Source: Panopea generosa
Taxonomy: Eukaryota > Mollusca > Bivalvia > Adapedonta > Hiatellidae
Direction of reading: 5' to 3'
Assembly: GCA_029582155.1 (NCBI GenBank)
Contig: CM055909.1
Coordinates: 42,468,967 to 42,532,966, forward strand
Length of the DNA: 64,000 nt
Below are positions 60,420 through 64,000 of the stretch, piece after piece. The notes beneath the pieces were generated by a model. The model was not told the origin of the DNA, made no database searches, and was given only the letters and a program-made list of their open reading frames with translations. The position numbers and the translations under genes are program-made. Within the stretch, counting starts at the first letter, position 1. Each line of letters begins with the position of its first letter.

Positions 60420-60692
60420 CCGCGGAAGATCTTCCTGTGTCTAATATTAGTGATATTCATTGGCGAATGAATACACTACACGCAGTAGAATAATAGTATA
60501 TGTAAAACGAAAACGGATAAAAATAGTTTTCACATTGCAACAATTTCCAACGAAACTGACAGATATTGACAATAACATTTCTCGCATTCCTTGCTAATAA
60601 CAAACATACAATAACAATATCCAAATAAATTGTATTGCCAGAGTGAAGTAGAGATTTTGGCAAGCTGTTTTATTTTATCTTTGAACATCACC
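60420..60692 (+). promoter_or_regulatory. Diverged beta-like upstream block of copy I
   Basis: Recognisable gtatatgtaaaacgaaaacg, gataaaaatagttttcac and ttgctaataacaaaca, more diverged than the other modules. Confidence 0.4.
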
Positions 60693-60960
60693 ATGGGAAC
60701 GTGAGCCACATTGTCTCTCTAGGTTTGATTATGATTACAAAGTGCTACAGAAGCTTGTCGCGTTGGAACAACAGCAGACAGATTTAAGAGAGACGATAAC
60801 TAAACAAAAGGATTTAACAGAACAACTGAGGCAAGGCACTAAAGGTTAGTATATAATCATATCTATATTTAACTAAATATGGTGTATTGTCTAAATATCA
60901 AGACCGCGGCATGCGTTACATTAAACAACAATAATTACAATGAGCATTCAGGTAAATATT

Positions 60961-61150
60961 TATCTCTCACCACTAAGGTCGCAGGTTCGAGTCCCGCTCG
61001 CTCCAAAAACTTTATGTGAGAAAGTTTCCAGTTACTTGCGGAAGGACGGTGGTTCTACTCAGTCTGACTCATTCTGGGCTCTTCCTCCACCGGTAAAACT
61101 GAATATGCCATATATAATATAAAATGTGTTGAAAATGGCGTTAAACCATT
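60961..61150 (+). mobile_element. SINE 3' part in intron I
   Basis: Starts in a B-box-like aggtcgcaggttcgagtccc, then gttacttgcggaaggacggt, cttcctccaccggtaaaact and an end in ggcgttaaaccat. This body layout is typical of bivalve tRNA-derived SINEs. Fragments of the same body lie near 31085, 47340 and 63480-63560. Confidence 0.7.
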
Positions 61151-61849
61151 AAAGCCATTAAAAAAGTGTTTTTTCTTTGTTAGTATTTACCTGGAACTTG
61201 TGAATATTCCGTGTATATCCGTAAATTATTTTTTGATGTCCGAACTAACTATTGGTAGTTCTGTTGATAAACAGATATCAATTATTAATTAGCATTATTC
61301 ACGAATAGCTGTACGGAGAATGCCTTTAAATGCCCCAACATGTTGGCGAAGATAAATTAATGCCAGGTTAAGACTTACGCACAATAATGTTTTGTCCCTG
61401 AATAATCTATGTTGACAAAATAGCAGTCACAGTTACTGTAAAACGTGTTGAAACGTGTTGAATATGGTGTTAAGTATTTAAATGTCAAGTTCTATGTACG
61501 AGTAATATGCATATTAAGCTTATTTTGAGAAATTGCAAGTCTCGTTTTTGACGTGACGGGAGGGGTAATAGCGAGGTTTGGTGTCCTGCAAACCAAGTTT
61601 AAGCTCCACAATTGCGATTTATTGATATTTCAACTGTTCAAAGGGGTCAATCTCTATCGTGTTTTATTTCTGTATGTTTGTCAGTATTGGTGTTATTATA
61701 ATTATTGTATGTACTGATTACGTTTGTACTAATATGGTGGTTGTAATTTTGATTCCATCCTACACCTCCTTTTTGATATGCACTTTCTTATTTTTGCAAT
61801 GCCTTTGTTGAACTTCTCAGATACTTCATAAGTACTTCAAATACATACA

Positions 61850-62060
61850 CATTCCATTCGCTTCATATACAAACATTGACACGCACGTAGACTAAACTCA
61901 CACACTGACGAACACACAAATGTACATGCATACAAACACCTACGATGCATCAATATACATACGCACCCGCGCACGCATGCACTCACACACATGCACACGT
62001 ACTTACTCTGCATTCACATACAAACGCATGCATGTACACGTGCACACGCATTATATTTTA
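61850..62060 (+). repeat. CA-rich block in intron I
   Basis: Same acacgcatac-type low-complexity tract seen after copies B, C and E, here inside an intron. It shows that intron I and those 3' flanks share sequence. Confidence 0.75.
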
Positions 62061-62897
62061 CTATTTACTTGTTTATAATGTATTCTAATTGGACAATTGC
62101 ATATAAAATATTCAGTCTATAAATATAATCATCCAGTTGGACTTTTGTTATTCCAAATGGAAACCTGTTCCATAAATAGAATCTATCAATAGAATTTTCC
62201 AATTGGACCCTTTATATTCCAAAACTACATGTATATAATAGTTATCGTTATCCAAAAATACTAAGTTTGTAATATCAAAGCGCATAATAAAAAAACTTTT
62301 TTCCATCAGAAATTCACTCTGTTGTGTTTACTAACTTCAGATCAAGATGCCGGGTCAACATACGTACGATGGGGACGGACATCTTGTCCAGGTAATGGCT
62401 CATAACTGGTTTATCATGGTAACGCCGCTGGATCACAACATAACCACCAGGGAAGTGCTGCCAATTTTTTATGTCTCCCAACTGAGCCACTGTGGGGTCA
62501 TTACGAAGACGCGGAACAATCTAGTGCTCAAGTTTGGGGAGCAGAATATGAACTTGATGGAAGGAATTTAAACCGTTTCTTCGGTGGTAACATACGTGAG
62601 GATAACGTTCCTTGTGCAGTCTGCAGAACAACACGGACAAGCGTCCTGATGATCCCTGGAAGGAACGCTTGTTATCCAGGATGGACCTTGGAATATAAAG
62701 GATACCTAACAGCTGGTCATACCAGCCATTATGCTACAGAATTCATATGTTTGGATGACAAACCGGAAGTAATACTTGGAGGACATGACAACCAGAATGG
62801 TCACCTGCTCTACTTCGCAGAAGTAAGATGCGGTTCTCTAAACTGCCCACCCTACGTGAATGGGCGGGAACTGACATGCGCAGTTTGCACACTATGA

Positions 62898-64000
62898 TGT
62901 ACGCTATGTGATGCTGTGCATTGCACAATTCAGACGTAACTGTCGTAATGTAGTCCACGTGTCATAAAGACTACAGCGCAATTTAAGTGGTGTTGTTTGT
63001 GAATCTGCATTTTCGTACATGTTACCATGGTTACACAAATATAACATTTAGTGTGGGAAATTTATCCGTTACCAAAGGCGCCAATACTTAGGCTCTGCAG
63101 ATATTTCAAATATCGGCTTCAACCATGAAAAGATGTTTGTCTCAAATCAGATATTTATCATTTACTTTGGCTTTTAATAATATATTAGATACAACGTGTT
63201 CGATCTAAATATCGACAACTTGAGTTTTCTGGATTAGGGATAACATTTATATATATAGTGGATATCAAAGGACTAATATCGGTCATGTAAAATGTATTTC
63301 TTTAAAATACTCATTTTCAACAAAGTTTGGTGTGTTTGTTTCAAATATACTTTATTCCCCTAAAATAATATTATGTTAATTTTGTCTCTTAATTGTCTGT
63401 GTTTTTTTTTTATTCTAACTTCCTTCCATTTTCGGTGGTGTTGTTTCTGTAGTTTTTGTTTTCATACCTACCACCACTGAGGTCGCAGCGTCCTACAAAC
63501 TTCTTAAGATATCATGCGAGAAAATGTGTCAGTAACTTCCGAAAGGACGGTTTTTCTTTTAACATTTTATACAAAGATCTTCTTCCAACAATAACACCAA
63601 TAAAACAGGTTCCATATAAGGCCTGTAATTTGTTGAAAGTTGCGTAAAACAGAATAATTAAAATTGCTAAAATGCACTTTAACATTTTAAACGTATTCAT
63701 AATAAATGCAATTCTGATATAGCAATTCAAAAGTGGCAAAACGAAAGTCAGCATTTCTTTGCAATTCGACTCCAATACGTTTACCGCGTCTGCGTCGTTG
63801 TGTACAATAGTGTTAAGCGTGAAACATCGGGTATTTCCGTACCCTCCATACATCCGTGTTTTTCTTCCTCCCAGACAGTAAATAATAGTCTCTGGCACAA
63901 CTTCCACAAAGTTGACATAAGGTGGCCGCCATTTTATTTTATCATGTGACTGAAAGACTTATTTTTAAATACATGTATAATTTCTTTCGTGATACTAATT
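62898..64000. other. Right-edge sequence, no gene recognised
   Basis: Diverged 3' flank of copy I, then a SINE-body fragment (ccaccactgaggtcgcagcg to about 63570). Near 63820 it has gtgaaacatcgggtatttcc, also found at about 10913. No open frame is convincing. Confidence 0.45.

Larger units (their letters stand above)
60693..62897 (+). pseudogene. Copy I: dead member of the secreted C4-like family (exons 60693-60844, 62341-62897)
   Basis: Exon 1 has lost about 60 bases, from just after ATGGGA through the signal peptide, so the frame reads Met-Gly-Thr then a stop. The coil-coding part (GFDYDYKVLQ-like through QLRQGTK) is well preserved, and the donor has become aaag/gttagt. Exon 2 keeps full length (557 nt, DQDAGSTYVRWGRTSCPG start, ending CTL), but the Glu codon after GS is TAA (62403-62405). 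Downstream it is otherwise open, with variants NIREDNVPC and EVILGGHDNQ. Its 3' flank differs from both types. The most diverged member right of 10.4 kb, probably an older duplicate. Confidence 0.9.

Overview
The window looks like nuclear DNA of a bivalve mollusc. It is AT-rich and intron-containing, full of tRNA-derived SINEs, MITE-like elements, minisatellites and GTT/CA microsatellites, and it carries a Tx1/L1-like LINE. Its genes encode a secreted Cys-rich domain that I recognise from bivalve proteins usually annotated 'short-chain collagen C4-like'. The species cannot be named from the sequence alone.

Positions 1-9 kb hold no convincing gene. They contain a perfect-TIR MITE (688-870), SINEs, a 31-bp minisatellite about 2 kb long that passes into a 21-bp one (3775-6590), and one weak candidate signal-peptide exon (6975-7044). 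Decayed pieces of the main gene family start at 9069 (exon 1) and 10191 (exon 2 end).

From 14.9 kb to the right edge the window is a tandem array of one two-exon gene, all on the + strand. Exon 1 is always 211 nt and encodes a signal peptide, a Cys and a heptad coiled coil. It is followed by a phase-1 GT-AG intron of 0.8-2.9 kb. Exon 2 is 557 nt and encodes a ten-Cys globular domain, giving a 255-residue secreted protein. Six copies are open: A 14938-16775, B 18731-22432, C 27446-29057, D 33063-34924, E 37398-39078 and F 49260-50908. Three consecutive copies at the 3' side are broken: G 52446-54297 and H 56848-58476 by one-base deletions, and I 60693-62897 by loss of the signal peptide plus a nonsense codon. 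Orphan exon-2 ends lie at 10191, 24825 and 46677.

The array is modular. There are two upstream modules: alpha, preceded by a 43-bp minisatellite, and beta. There are two gene bodies: type 1 and type 2, which differ in intron, exon-2 signature and 3' flank. Copies A, D and F are alpha/1; B, E and H are beta/2; C is alpha/2; G is beta/1. Exchange therefore appears to have happened near the almost invariant exon 1. A 5.2-kb minus-strand LINE (40288-45500) split the 3' flank of copy E, with a 15-bp target-site duplication and an empty paralogous site still visible. Intron B carries a ~1.9-kb element with long inverted repeats, a SINE nested in one arm, and a partial duplicate of the exon-2 start.

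Working model (inference): the locus makes closely related secreted, coiled-coil-oligomerised, disulfide-rich proteins. The copies are kept similar by recent duplication and conversion, while upstream arrays, introns and 3' ends diverge and shuffle.
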